Shown here piece after piece: positions 35,401 to 49,130 of a stretch of 64,000 bases of DNA. The position numbers and the translations under genes are program-made. Within the stretch, counting starts at the first letter, position 1, and the number at the start of each line of letters is the position of its first letter. This DNA is from Epinephelus fuscoguttatus (Eukaryota > Chordata > Actinopteri > Perciformes > Serranidae): positions 12,984,952-13,048,951 of the forward strand of contig NC_064775.1 of the NCBI RefSeq assembly GCF_011397635.1. The letters run 5' to 3'. A model generated the notes under the pieces. It saw only the letters and a list, made by a program, of their open reading frames with translations. It made no database searches and was not told where the DNA came from.

Positions 35401-37336
35401 GCATCACAATATTAATACTGTCACTGGTGACAGCTGGATATTGTGGGCAGCTGAATTGGTTTTACTGGTACAAGCTGGCGAGGAGAGGCGTCTGATTCCG
35501 TTTGATCTGTGGTAACACCGCTTCTCGTCTTGGAAACATTACTCTTTTATTGCTCTCATCATATTTTACCATTTTCCATCATCTTGAACCACTGCAATTT
35601 GCCAAATGTTCCCTCACAGACCCCTTTTCTCACTCTGCCACGTGCTTATATTATATGTGTGTTTACTCAAGGAGGAATAATCCATTTGTACATTTCTCGC
35701 CATCTGAGGGCCTCTTGAATATTTAAGGCTTTGATGTTTGGTTGTCTAATGCAGTTACCTAAGCAGCTTGCCATAACCGGCCTCCCAGAGATTCTCCCTG
35801 CACGCTTCTCCCCTATTTTATGCAATGTGTGTGGATTGCGAAAATAAAGTATCCTTTTGAAGCCGCTCCTTGCTGCCTCTCGGGAAGGTGTTTTCTGTAG
35901 ATAATGACTTCTTTCAATTCACACCTCACCCGAAGAGTGCTGCACAAATCTTTTTTTTTTTCTTCTTTTTTTTAATTCTTACTTGCTAAAGGCTTGAGTA
36001 CCTGCAAATGTTGTGACATGAATTTAATCATGGCCCATTGTTGGTGCAAGCACACATGGCAGACTTGGCCAGACATTAATTATTCCATCTCTATGGCTAA
36101 TACAACAAAGAGGCCCAGCTGCCAGGTAGCTGGCATGGAGGCAATTTGGAAAAATGGAAGCATAAACAAGAGCTGAGGACCGGGACAGTTTCCAGTGTAT
36201 GTGTGCCTGGAATGTGTGATGACAAAATTCATGCGGCATGCAGTCTTAAGTAATGTTGCTGTAAATTGGCAATAAAATAGTGAACTGTTGACTGCCAGAG
36301 TTATTGGGCACGTGGCCCAGACAGTCCCTGACTCAGCTCAAAGGCATGGTTAACCTGGCACAGACACACACCAGCTGGATGGACTATTAACTGCTATAAT
36401 CAGTAGGAACCTCACAACAATGACATGCTCATGTCTGCATGCACTGCATAATTTTCAAATATAGAGATCAAATCTTAGACAAACTGGTATTTAATGTTTT
36501 GTTGTAGCACAATAAATGTACAGAGAGAGTAAGAGTAAGAGTTTCACCTGTTGAAAGAAACAGCTTTAAGGAATACTTCCCCTGCAAAATGACCATTTGT
36601 ATATCAATTACTCACCGCATGTTACCTTGAATTTGTAAAGAAAATTTTGCTTTTCTCGCATGCCTCCCGTCAATGGAGAATTATAAAAAGGCAAACATTC
36701 TTGAGGAATTGAAGTCATTGGGGTCAAGGTTTTACAACAGCAAAACACAGCTTACACAGCTTGTTCAGTATAATCCAAGTCTCATTCATCCAGTCGTACA
36801 CTCAGTGCTTCTAAAACCTTATTATTTAAAACACTTGCACCTACACAAAGCGTGCCCTGAGTGACTGAACACGCATGTGTACAAGCTCAGCTTGAGCAGA
36901 GCTCAAATGCACGTGTGCTTAGGCATGCGTCTCGGCCGTGCATAAGACTTTTTTCACTGAAATGTTTTAAAATGTTACGTTAATGGCAAATCTGTGAATA
37001 TAACCCTGATGGTGTCATAGTGATGTCATCAAGGTTATTTCAGTTTAACCTTGGAGAGTACATTTGTTTTTACTAAAAGCCTGTGTAACAAACTGAAGGT
37101 GTGGAGTTCGATGTAAGTCTAACAAAAGACACTACTGAGTTGCATCATGGGAAATGTATGATCCACTCTTTTTGACTCATACTGGGGACTACAAGTTAGG
37201 ACATCTTGCCCTCTGCTGCTTTGATTTTGACCATACTTTTTTAAAATTGTGTCTCTTGAGTCCTCTAATGTAATAAAAGTACAATGCTTAAATGCCAGAG
37301 CGCTGCTTTAAGAAATGAGATTCTAATTGTTGTGTG

Positions 37337-37341
<5 letters not shown>
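32401..37341. other. gene-free interval with possible conserved non-coding DNA
   Basis: No coding exon is seen. About 33900-34120 and 35990-36230 look like non-repetitive DNA of balanced composition with homeobox-like TTAATTATT and TTAAT motifs, which would fit enhancers. This is only an impression and needs alignment to other fish. Confidence 0.3.

Positions 37342-37372
<31 letters not shown>
37342..37372. repeat. (TG)n microsatellite
   Basis: Uninterrupted dinucleotide run in the gene-free interval between dzip1 and hs6st3. Confidence 0.9.
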
Positions 37373-37376
<4 letters not shown>

Positions 37377-40300
37377 TTGTGTGTGGACCCCAGGATCCCC
37401 AGTTCCCCATAGAATCTCCATTAACATTTTGATGAAGCTAATGGGGATTCTAATGAATTACAATAAACCATCTATTCTTTGCAATTGTTAGTTACGAATG
37501 CACCTCTGACAACTTTATGAAGTTATTATCAGGTGCTTTTCATGAAATCAACACATTCAATTAATAAATGTATATCCTATTACAGTAGTGGCACCCCTGG
37601 AAATTTTCTCATGGGGGTGGCCATATGGGGTCACTGAAAATCTTGGGGTGGCATCAAAACCAAAAGCCATAACTGAATTTCAGGAATTCGATTATGCTGT
37701 GTAAGTGTCCAGGTGAGTTGAAAACGACGCCAATATAAAGGATAAGGAATCACACACTGATATACTTTGGCTTCTTTTATCCTGGTAATGTTACTAATTA
37801 TCTGATGTGTATACACTAATACTGGTACAGTGAACATTTTGAGTTCCTCAACAATCCTGATTAAAGTGTTATGTATCTATACATGTCAGGTGATTCATTG
37901 TCCTTCAAATAGGCTGGTTGTATTTTTCATTAAAAACACAAATATACAACTTTAATTTGAAGGAGTACATCGATTGTAAGAAATATCACGTTCACTGGGA
38001 ACAAACCTTCTCAAGTTTAGGGGGTACCCACAGAACCCATTTTCATTCAGATATCTTGACGTGAGACTTGAAGGGACCCCTTTGAAAATGACCGTGCCAG
38101 TTGTTCCCTCAACAAAATTTAGCCTAACTTTGGAGCATAATGTAGCCCCCTTCCCAACAGGCTGTGTCAACATGGTTGGTACCAATGGATGCCTTAGGTT
38201 GCCACCTTCACAGTAACTTAAAAATGAGCATGCTGCAGCCTATTAAAAGCAATAATATAAACCTTTCAATTCTTTTCGCCACAGTGGGCAGTGGGGGAGT
38301 CATGGCTCCCTCTTGGGGCCACCATTGTTCTCCAGACTTCCACACTAATGAAAGTACATCTTTTACAGATTTAACCATAAAAAGACGTACAATATTCTTT
38401 TCACTGTGAGTACAACAAATACAAATGGTGAATTTCAGAGTAAGAAACAGATGCTTTAAAATTACCGTGTAAACAAAGATGCACACTTTTTTTCTCAAAG
38501 AAGGCATCATGCCTTTTAAGATGATAAATCGTTTTGACGCTATTAAGTTCAAAGAGAAAAACACTATTTACAGACATCCTCTGAACACACTGACCTAATT
38601 AAACTTTTTGATACAGTATTAGATGGTTGCTTTGGTAGATATACGAGTTGTTGGAGAGGTACTGTACATGTTAACAAAGGCAGGAAGATAAAAACTAAAA
38701 AAGCCTTGGTGACTGTCAAATATTCCATGATTATTTTCTCTTTGCCTTGATCACAACTGGAGTTCATATGCATCAATAATCACATTTTACTGTGGGGTTT
38801 CACTTTGAACACTATATATGCATCAGCATGAGAAAAGTGTTTGACATGTTTTCTCAAGAATGAAGGAATGTTAATTGAAAGAAATTTACTGGCGAGGTTT
38901 AGACAGGTCTTGCCCTTAACGTCTTGTTATTCCTTTATAAATGTGATTATTTCCCTGTTTGTTCCTTTATTTGCGGCTTTAAATCTAATGCAGTACATTT
39001 ATTCTGTCCTTGGGACTGTCAGCATTAAAGCCTCCTCCTGAATCAGCCTGTGGAACATTTATTCAGTGAATGTGAGCAATGAATCTCTTTCAATTAATCT
39101 CTCATTAAGAAAGTGGAGCATAAAGATGTTTTGTGTATCTTATTTTAAAATGTGTCAGGGCCAGCAACTCAGACACTTTATTTTGTGTTTGAAGACAGTG
39201 GCTGCAGTGGAAGTCTTTTTTGCTTAGGAAGGTTGCTAACTGAGTGAGATGAGCTGGAAGTTTCTAGGTGGCAGCCATGATAAGAGCTGTTTGGATTCTC
39301 TAAATGCAAAGGAAAGGTGTTTCAATGCCTCATTCCTTCATGTTGATAACTATGAGTGGATAGGAAAGTGAATATGAGAAACCATTCACAATGTGACAAA
39401 TGCCTTTAGCAGACCACAGCAGACCAACAAACAACAACGCTGTTGCATACTACATACTGCATACATGTCTTCATGAATTGTCCTTCACATCTTTCCTTGA
39501 CCTCATGACGTTTTCCATCAAGTTCATGAAAAAGTGTTCAGAAAAAGACATAGGCTGCGATTGAATAGCAAATAAAACTACATCCTAACTGTACAGAAAT
39601 GCCAAATAGAGCCCCCAAACTTCATTTTAGGCATCACAAGCCCCGAACCACCAGCACAATCATCTGGCCCCCATACATGTAAAGCCTCACTGAGCCACCT
39701 TTCCCTTTCAATGCATCCATTATTATGCCTCTACATATATTCATTCACTGATTTTTATTTTGTCATGCCCTTTTTGACCCATCCAACATGGGATTACAAG
39801 ACAAAATTAATATCTCAAATGAAATGCTCGCACAAGAAACTTCTGTATGTTTCAAATGTGAACAGACATTTCAGTCTTTGTACATCTTCTGAAGCATCCG
39901 GCAGTTCAAATAAAATGGACTGTAGAAAGCAAAATGGAACTCATTTTCTACATATTTTAGACAGCTCATTGGATGGATCCACTTTCCTTCTTTCAGATTA
40001 ACAGACAGTCCAGTTTCAACAATCAAGGTAAAATACTAGTTCTCAGCTGAACACATGGGCCCTCATTTATCAATCTAATGTACAAACCAGCACAGGTCTG
40101 TGCGTAGAATCCTACAATAGGGGTCGCATGTGTTTCATGAAATGTTCTAATCTCGCAGATCACAGCGTAGGAATAATTGGGTGTTAATAAATACAGTGGC
40201 TGAAAACAATCGTCATCTAAATATCCTCAATATGTTCTCGGTTTAGAGGTCTCACCCTGAGAGTTTATGACATGGAGAGGCGTAACACAGCAAAGAAGAG

Positions 40301-40798
40301 AAACCTCTCTGGGCTGTGAATGAAAATGCTGACGTCCCAGGTCCAAATTAACCAATTGGTTTTAATTGGCAGCCTGAAAATGCAGTATGGACAGAAATCA
40401 TTGCTGTGATCAACAGCAGTGGACAATCGAACCCCAGCTGAGGTTGGAATATATGATTTATACATCCATGATATGTCGCCTTCCAACCTATAGCCTAAAT
40501 ACATCAATACTATTAGCCTATATATCATAAAATAAGGATTTTGTTATAATATTTATGTAAAAGTTTATAAGTGACCCAGACTGAGGAGTGCATTGCCGTC
40601 CTATCGGGTCTGCTTCCATTTCAGGCATAACGGACGGCGGAGGAGACACAGATACACCACCTGTGTCCGAGCCGGACACCAGTAAAAATTTTATCGTCTA
40701 GGCTACTGGTATTTGAATAATAATAATTACATTGTTACAGGGTTTGTATATTTATTTAAAAAATGTTTTGATGATAAATGATTTAAACATGCTTTGGC

Positions 40799-40799
<1 letters not shown>
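37373..40799. other. gene-free interval
   Basis: AT-rich non-coding DNA. No exon, RNA gene or bounded mobile element was recognised. Confidence 0.4.

Positions 40800-40800
<1 letters not shown>

Positions 40801-40843
<43 letters not shown>
40801..40843. repeat. (GT)n microsatellite
   Basis: Uninterrupted GT run of about 21 repeats, followed by a short poly(T) tract. Confidence 0.9.
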
Positions 40844-41052
40844 GTTTTTTTTTTTAAGTTTCAGATGAATTAGTGCCGAGCAGCAGTGATGTCCGGCCTT
40901 CAGTCAGCCTGGAGCGATTTCACAGAGTCAGGCAACTGCAAGCTGTGACAGAGTGTGTGCAGTGATGTTTTGTAGGCCTTTACAAAAACATAATATTGTC
41001 TCATGGGCTATACATATTTAAGTGATTCATATGCGTCTGCAAATACTTATAC

Positions 41053-41442
41053 GTCAGTCAGAATATTCATTCATTCATTTTCTAACCGCTTCATCCTCTT
41101 GAGGGTCGCGGGGGGGCTGGAGCCTATCCCAGCTGACATCGGGCAAGAGGCAGGGTACACCCTGGACAGGTCGCCAGACACATAGAGACAAACAACCATT
41201 CACGCTCACATTCACACCTATGGACAATTTAGAGTTACCAATTAACCTAGTCCCCAATCTGCATGTCTTTGGACTGTGGGAGGAAGCCGGAGTGCCCGGA
41301 GAGAACCCACGCTGACATGGGGAGAACATACAAACTCCGCACAGAAGGGCTCCCACGCCCGAGATCGAACCGGCAACCCTCTTGCTGTGAGGCGAGAGTG
41401 CTAACCACCACACCACCGTGCCGCCCCAGTCAGTCAGAATAT
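41053..41442 (-). mobile_element. SINE with perfect 14-bp target duplication
   Basis: The element is 41067-41428 and reads in the minus direction. A tRNA-like head with B box GGTTCGATCTC is followed by a conserved body (CCAAAGACATGCAG, GGACTAGGTTAATTGGTAAC) and a tail ending in ATGAATGAATGAAT. Both sides carry GTCAGTCAGAATAT (41053-41066 and 41429-41442). This is a very high-copy teleost SINE type; the near-intact duplication suggests a fairly recent insertion. Confidence 0.88.
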
Positions 41443-44400
41443 GGTCTGATAAAAACATCCAGCTCAGCCAGATTTACTTTACTGCACTGCAAGTCCATGC
41501 TAAGTAAAACTTCTGTTTTTTATCATTGTAAAAGTATGCTGTTTTAGTTTCGTCCTTAAATTGTCAGCCTACTGTCCTTTGTCCTTGGCAAACACAGATT
41601 CTCTAAAGTCTGCATAATCCCAAATCTCAGCATATGTCTGGCCTCTTTTCTCACCACATTGCAAAGCTTTTACTGTGGGGTTTTAGAACATTATTACAGC
41701 GCTGAAGTTTGCCTCCGGTTCAGTCGTTAAGGGTAAAGTTAAAGGAAACTGTAAGTTCAATATTAAGTGAAAAATTCTGTTTTAGCAGCACTGATGGCAG
41801 TGAAAAGGTGTTACACATCATGGGTCAATACCACGAAACCACTTGTCACACCAATTTAGACAAGGTGCTGTCCTCGTCTGTTGCATCACAGTTTTCCTGA
41901 ACACTACAAGCCCCTTGACTACAACTTGTAATAATATTTGTTATCAGGTGGACTATTATCTAAAGAAGCTACATATAGTGTTATCAGTGCAGGTTTGATA
42001 GGACTGGTGCAATGGGAGTCCAACCCTCAGTCTGAGGTTTGACTCTCACTGCGCCATAATGTGAAGTAAAGGTATAAAATTGGTTTCTGTGCAGAAGGAG
42101 GACAAAAAACACTACAATTTACCAAATGAAAAGAAGCAACCTCAGATGTGAAATTAAAAAAAAAAAGACATACATGTGGTATGTTTGGTACTGAAATTGC
42201 ACAGCAGTGTCTAAATGAATCAGTGCAGCCAGAAAAAGGTGACCTTAATATTGGGGTACATGCTACAATAAAGCTTGACGAGTGAAATTACAGTAATTTT
42301 CCCTCTGACATTCAGTCAGCAGCTTGAGTCTGCTGGAAGTGACATGCAGGCCCTGTTTCAAGGAGACGATAAACATCCATCAGTGCTGATGGTAAAGACA
42401 GGAAGGCTGATTAGGCCGCGGCAGGACACATCACCATCAGCAGTGTCCCCAAAGCTTCAATTACCTGCTAGAAAATGCAGATTGTATCACAGGCTTCCTC
42501 TCCGATGTCCTCGCACTGTAGTGGAGAGTGGACCAATCTAGGTTATTCTCTGTCGAGCTGCCAAGGTGCACAGCGTGGGCCAACAGCTTCCTTTTCATGC
42601 GGGACCAAGTGGAGAGAGTGTCCCTTTTGATTAAGCGTTTTGGACGGGGCTGTGGTGGGAGCCCGGCACAGGTTGGCATGGTGCCGTCGCTGCACTGCAG
42701 GTCTGCAGGACTGCTGGTGGATCCCTGTGGTGGAGAGTTCACACATCTTCAGTCACTCACACCACATGCAGCCGAGGCATACTGCCAGAGTTACCAGTTC
42801 AGTGAAACCAAAGATGCTCTATGGCATCTGATATCATTTACAGGCTAAACATTCAATCCTATAAATAAAGAGAGTACATGTCCACCAATAGCACAGAGCA
42901 AATGAGTAGTTACTCTTAAGATGTTATGTTTAATGTGCTTAATTATCAGATGAATGTCAATTAAATGTACACACTTTCTCAGTGAAGCACTTACCAAATA
43001 TGAGGAAGCTGGATTAACTTTTTTAAATCAGAGAGAACTTAAAAGTGAGTTATAGTTGGCATGGGGTTTCACTAGTTTTAAAAATATATAAGGCAGCAAA
43101 AGTAGCTAACTAAGGTGACACAGGCTATTTAATAAGTGTAACTACAAGGTAAGCAGTGGGGGTAAAAAGAACATTTTCCTGTTCTTACCTCTTTGGCTAC
43201 ATTTAAAGTCCAGTGTCTAAGATTCAAGGCAGACTAAGTGGCATCTTGTGGTGATGATTGCAGATTGCAACCTGCTGAAACTTCTGGTTAGAATTCCCTC
43301 AGTGCTCATTGCTTAGGAGGCTTTTTGCCATGAGCAAAATTATCCATAGAGGTCTTTTCCTCTCCAAACCACATACCACTGTGAGCATGTTAGCTTGCAG
43401 ATGTTTAGCCTTACAGTGGTGCTAGCATGGCTGTAGACTGCTGTTTACAGCTGGCATTAACATGCATCTTGGGTGATCTGATCACAAGTGGACAGCTCCA
43501 GAGTCTCCACATGCCTCTTGAGTGGCCACCTGTGATGTGACAACACCTCCCCATTCTGTATGCAAATTACCACGTACATCATTTCTTTACCATAATAGAG
43601 ACAATGCTGTGGACAGCTGGTGAGAGTCTATCCGCACACACAAAGGGACAGAGCTAACTGTTAGTATCACACATCTAACGTTACGGTTATTAACAGGTTT
43701 AGCGACAAGGTCGTGCTGTTTCTGTGTTAGAGTGAATTTTTTTGGCACTGTTTAACAGCTGCCACTGTGTTAGCTTGTGCTAATTGGGCACATGCTAAAC
43801 TAACCGTTCACTGGGAGGAGAGCGGCTCTGGAGATGGTTCTTCAGCGTCTTAACCTGTGTAATGGCAGCAACAGAAAGTTTGCCTATCTGGCAGGGAGTC
43901 GATAAGCAAGAATGTCAGCTGAGTATGGTGGTCCTTTAATGTGGCCCAGGACACATGAGCTTGCTTATGTTCCGTCGCAGTTGTTACGACTCCTCCCCCT
44001 GACACTTCCCTGGCTACATTTCTTATGATGTCACTGGCTCTAGGTTGTGGCCGGTATCATTAACGGTGAAAACACATTTCACATTAAAGGATCTGACTTG
44101 CAGACAGGTCCAGATATTTGACATGCTGGATATCTCTCGGGTGTTTGATGTATCAGTGCATCTCTCAGATTGCGTATTTGAAAATTCACACAAAGCAATC
44201 CTCGCTGACAGGAACAAGCACAAATTGTCTGCAATCTCCTAAAACTGTGCAAGTGAAACTGCATTAGGATATGTTTCTTTATAAAATTTGCAGCTACTGC
44301 ATCAAATTCGGACTCATCTGCACTTTGATTAGTGGCTAAACTTCAATCCACAGGACTTTCTTCTTGTCTGATGTCTAAAACCCTTCACAATTTTGAAAAC

Positions 44401-46751
44401 ATTGTTAAGCAACATTTACTTTTAGTTTGCTGCTTCCATCGGTTTCATCTTCTGACACGGCACCGTGATTTGGCATCCTGACTTTTTCCCAGTATTTCCA
44501 GCACCTGTAAAGGATAATGAGACAAGTGGGACTGAATTCTACCAACAATGCGGAGATATTGGCAGCCAAAATGTGACTATCTAATGTGCTAAATTATTTG
44601 CTAAAGGTCAGCAAAGGTACACAGCTTCTCAGTGAAGCACTTGCTAAAACATTTGTAAGGAAAAACTCAACTTCCTTACAAAATGTCTTCTTCAGGCACA
44701 GTATGGCCACTTCTTCATTCTCAATCAAATTGGACTTAAGTGTCATTCAGGTGTAATGAATGGCCAAAAAACAACCCAAAAACTTTGGAAATACCCAGAC
44801 AGTTTGGCACAATTATATGGCATCCTGACTTCTTTCCCCCAGTATTTCCAGCGCCTAATGAAAGAACTGGGACCAATAAGCAGACTCCATGCTTATAATC
44901 AGCAACAGGTTGCCAGTCAGCACAACAAACAAACCCAGAGGCAGGCAGCGAACCATCCGAGACAGAAGGTAGTTAGAACACATACAGGAAATTAGACAGG
45001 AAACTGCAGCAACACCTGACAAACAACAGCAGGTAATATGCCCATTAAATACACGGGGACTAATGAGGTGATGAGCAGCAGCTGAGCAGTCAGGTGATGA
45101 TCAGGTGATCAAGTGACAGCAGCTCGAAGGTAGGTGAGGCATGACAGCAGTCTGGCACCAAAATGCAGAGGAGCAAGAAGTTGAGGAGGCAGGGGAGGAT
45201 GAAGGAGCAGCTGTCGCCATGACAGCTTACACAGCACATCTGCATGCGCCGAGCTTCATTTTTAGATGTGCACACCCTCCACCTGTAGATCTCATAATGA
45301 TGATGTGAGCAGATTAGACTGCAGGTTTTGTCACATTTAAGAGTTTTACGCCTTGTAATATTAAAAACTGAGGGATGAAGATGCTGTGACTCTGCCTGTG
45401 TATTTCTGCATTGCTTTTAGTGTGTATGCTTGTAAAAACAAATCATTTTTATCATCTTCTGCACTTTGTGTGCGTCTTATCCTCTTCCTACTCTATAACC
45501 TGGAGAATGAGCAGCAAGAGGCAGATATTTCTTGAGGCTGTTAAGTTTTAGATAATTTTTCATTCTCTGCGACTGCAGCTGTGATACCCCACAGTTCTTT
45601 TTTTCCCCCTTTAAATGTTCTCAATTTTTCTTGTGCAGCACTTTTACATTCCATTTGCTTTCCTAATGTCTCAGCCTGCTCATTTGCGAGAAACACCCAG
45701 AAACTCTCAGCTCGCCAGAGGTCCCACTGCAAGAGTCCAAAAGTGAACTTTCTCAACATCATTTTAAAATCAATTCTAATTCCAATAACTACAAAATACA
45801 TACACATCTGCAGCTGCATCGGACCGGGGCCTCGCTGGAAATGAAAAAGACAAAAACAGATAAACAGAAATCCCACACCAATCCAATCATAATTTCCAGG
45901 AAGCTTCAGTTCCATTATAGGGAGCTCTGTACATTGCTGCAGCCGGCTGAATCAGCACTTTCCGGGGTTATTTCTCATAAGGCTTGTGTAGTGAGCGTCA
46001 GGGACCTCGTAAATATCCCAGCTGCACAGCCAGAACAACACAAGTCTCGCTTCACTGCACAAAACATTAATGCAGATTCTTTCCCATCAGGGATTCTGCT
46101 CAGATTTTAATCAGCGTGCCATTTGTAGAGAAGGTTTCTCTTGCAAAATGAGGACTGTATCATAGCGTATCTGGAGGAGGCCTTACAGGTAAAGAGCATG
46201 CTGACATGGGATGTTATCATCACTGAGGCAAAATACCTAATGTCCAGCAGTACACTTCTGCATGACCTTTAGAGAATGAGATATTTCTTGTCCTGACACT
46301 TTCCATAACAGATTCCTTTCATGCCCCCACTCCACCCTCCACCCTCCACCCTCCCTCAGGATGAGGAATGGTGACTCCTCTTTGACACAAAGAGAGGTGA
46401 GCCACAGACTAAACTCCCATACAGATTAAGTCAATGTCTGAGCAAGAGGGCAAAGTGCAGAAAGAGGATTGAACAGAATACATACCAAAGTGCATCCTGG
46501 TTAAATCCCTTGATGGAGGGCATTTAAGGCAAAATAACAAAAGCTTTTGATCAGTGCGGGCTTAAAGGAAATCCATTACTGAGGGCTAAAATGCCTTTAG
46601 TTCTAGCCTGTAGTGTCCATATAGTAGCGCTGTGAATTCAACTGTACTGCATGACGTGTTCCAGTCTGTTGGTGTCCAGGGGTATAGGAAAACCTATGTG
46701 GGATGATGACGAAATGGTGGGCACACACATACACACACGGACACATGCATG

Positions 46752-46754
<3 letters not shown>
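41443..46754. other. gene-free interval
   Basis: No supported exon. Sections around 43200-43900 and 44450-45100 look like decayed repeats: 44475-44520 and 44810-44860 both contain GCATCCTGACTT...CCCAGTATTTCCAGC, an internal duplication about 340 bases apart. Confidence 0.4.

Positions 46755-46782
<28 letters not shown>
46755..46782. repeat. (CA)n microsatellite
   Basis: Uninterrupted CA run. A short CCACCCT-type tandem lies nearby at about 46326-46350. Confidence 0.9.
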
Positions 46783-48119
46783 CTCTCTCACACACGATGC
46801 CAATTATTGACTTGACATGTTGGAATCTGTCCATGGTGCTGAAATGAGTCGTTGAGCTCCACTGAGGATTTAACTCTTTCCTGTGGGCTGCATGGTGACT
46901 TAAATCACACAAGTCATATCTTCACACTGTGGAGACCTGCTTACAATAATCTTACCAACATATATTAAGATTTTGAGATGACATCTTCAGTATTGATACA
47001 TAGATTGAACCAGACACCATATGGAATAAACACATACCAATGATACTTCAAAGTCACTGTAACACCACAGGAGCACATTAGTGCCTAATAGGGATTAAAT
47101 ATGTTTTACTTATGTTGTAGCCTATCACTAAAATCTCTGCTGTTTACATTATTTCCACTTTAAGTCCCTATATGTTTCCTGTATTATTGGAAGAAGTGAT
47201 TTTCCACCAGCAGTTGTTCTAGGCCACTCAAATTGCCACTGTGTGTGTGATTAGAGATGCGGTTGCGTCACCGACTCGGCAGCCGGGACAGATGACTGGC
47301 GCAGATGTAGAGTCAAGCCGGCCAGAAGGAACCCGGAAATCTTGTATTCTGGTCTTCAAAATAAAAGCAGAAAGGGATTTTTTTTCTGGGCAAATTAGAT
47401 CCTCGGCCTTTGGGTGGTGCACAAGCCTATGCCAAATATAATCCATGGGTGATTTACTCTGAATGATTGGATTTTTTAAATGAGAATTAGAAAAAACAAT
47501 AGCATTTAACACTTCCTGCTTTAAAAAAATCTTATAATGTTTGTGTCTGTAAGTTTTATATATGGCTCCTAACCTGCAGAACTATTATAAACAATATTAA
47601 GACTCAGCAGAGATGGATTTTGGCTTGACAGTAGGTCCTGAAGCTGGAGGCCCCATTCTTCAGACTTAAACTTTTAGTTGGCTCTGTCTCTTTTAATGCA
47701 GGACTAAGAGGTGACAGGCCAAATGGAAGCTGTCCAAACTCTCCAATAATGCTGTCAGCAGTAAATTAACACAAGAGTTTCGACCAAACTGGGCACTCTG
47801 TGAAGCAAAAATAGGCTATAAGCAGAAGGCAGGCACTTTAGATAAGTCAATATGACTTATAATGATTCTAATTTCTTATATTTCTAATTTATTTATTTGA
47901 AAAAAAATCCAATTTACATACTTTTTTCCCCTTACTTTTAATGGTTTTAACATAATACACATTTTTTCTATTTGAACTGAATTTATCATTTTATCCTTTT
48001 CAAAACAATTCGATGTTGAATATGTTGGAGATTTCATTGTGAAAGCCTTGACAGGAAGTGACTGTGTGCGTTTAGTCCAGCCTGTCGCTGGTGCTCCTGG
48101 CTCAGATACCGATCAGCAG
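46783..48119. other. gene-free DNA upstream of hs6st3
   Basis: No supported exon. A short CpG-richer patch at about 47255-47340 stands out from AT-rich surroundings. It has no recognised coding content. Confidence 0.4.
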
Positions 48120-48516
48120 TTGGCTTTGGCAGGACAGCCGAGCCCGAACGCTCCTCACGCGGGGATGTGCCGCTTCGCGCTGACGTCTCCAAAGGTGTCA
48201 TTGCACGCGAGTTATGCCACCAGTTTGACACATTTAATTAAAAATATGTCTGAATGTTTTAGGAATAAGTGAGTGTTTAGTGTGACAGCTTTAAGTTTGA
48301 GAAGTGGACCTGCTCTCGTGCAGGACGAGACCCGTCAAAGCTGCGCTGCAGGAAATGTTCCTCTGTACTGGTGGGACTCAAACTCCAGCTTTTAAATAAC
48401 TGACCGGAGCAGCTCGTACTTAAAGTGAAGCGGCAGGATGAGACGAGGGGAAGAGGAACACGACTCGGACATCACGTTACCGTTTGTGCCGCCGGCGTGA
48501 TTTACAGTTTTCCACC
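48120..48516 (+). promoter_or_regulatory. hs6st3 CpG-rich promoter and 5' UTR region, with uORF
   Basis: CpG density rises from about 48140 (CGAGCCCGAACGCTCC, CACGCGGGG, GCTTCGCGCTGACGTC) and stays high through the coding exon, suggesting a CpG-island promoter. No TATA box is apparent. A 20-codon upstream frame with its own stop (48438-48500) ends 16 bases before the main ATG. The transcription start is not determinable here. Confidence 0.5.
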
Positions 48517-49058
48517 ATGGAGGAGAAGTTCAATAGACTCATCTTCATTCCCATTGCGGCGGTGCTCTTCTTAATGATCGGCTACCAGTATGTGTGCCCG
48601 GCGGACAGCAACACCTGCTACTTCAGAAGTGACGACAAAGGGCTTTTCCAGAGGTATACATCAGGGATGGAGTTAGTTTACACGGAGCAGGAGGCGGACG
48701 AGGACCTTCCCTCCAAAATCACATCCAAATTTAACTTCACGGAGCGGGACCTGGACAGGCACGTCGACTTCAACATCCGAGGAGATGATGTGATGGTGTT
48801 CCTCCATATTCAGAAGACCGGCGGGACGACGTTTGGGCGGCACCTGGTCAAAAACATCCAGCTGGAGCAGCCCTGTGACTGCATGCCCGGCCAGAGGAAA
48901 TGCACCTGTCACCGGCCCGGGAGAGCCGAGTCGTGGCTCTTCTCACGGTTCTCCACAGGCTGGAGTTGCGGGCTGCACGCGGACTGGACCGAGCTCACGA
49001 GCTGTGTGCCTGTGGTGATGAACAAGAGGGACAAGAAGAATGCCCAGAAGAACAAAAG
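48517..49058 (+). CDS. heparan sulfate 6-O-sulfotransferase 3, first coding exon (partial gene)
   Basis: Golgi type II membrane enzyme that transfers sulfate from PAPS to the 6-O position of glucosamine in heparan sulfate. The exon encodes residues 1-180 plus two bases and ends at donor AG|GTGAGG. The start at 48517 has an ideal context (CCACCATGG). Residues 8-26 are the signal anchor. The variable stem is acidic, with an N-glycosylation site N73-F-T. The 5'-phosphosulfate loop LHIQKTGGTTFGRHL is at 96-110. The family block CDC-PGQ-KCTCHRPG...WLFSRFSTGWSCGLHADWTELTSCVP follows. The conserved second half (beginning FYYIT-LRDPVSRYLSEW in the family) is absent from the remaining 15 kb, so it lies outside the window; this family commonly has a very long first intron. 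HS6ST3 rather than HS6ST1/2 rests on synteny with CLDN10 and DZIP1; the stem sequence also resembles HS6ST2. Confidence 0.92.
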
Positions 49059-49130
49059 GTGAGGTGCGACCTGCCGGACAGGTGGAGTCTATAAGTGGGC
49101 TGCCACGCGCTCATTTATTATGTGACCAAT

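Noticed and set aside
25060..48400. CRISPR arrays, rRNA or tRNA genes
   Set aside because: No such structures were seen; the tRNA-like segments in the window are SINE heads with diverged promoters and tails.
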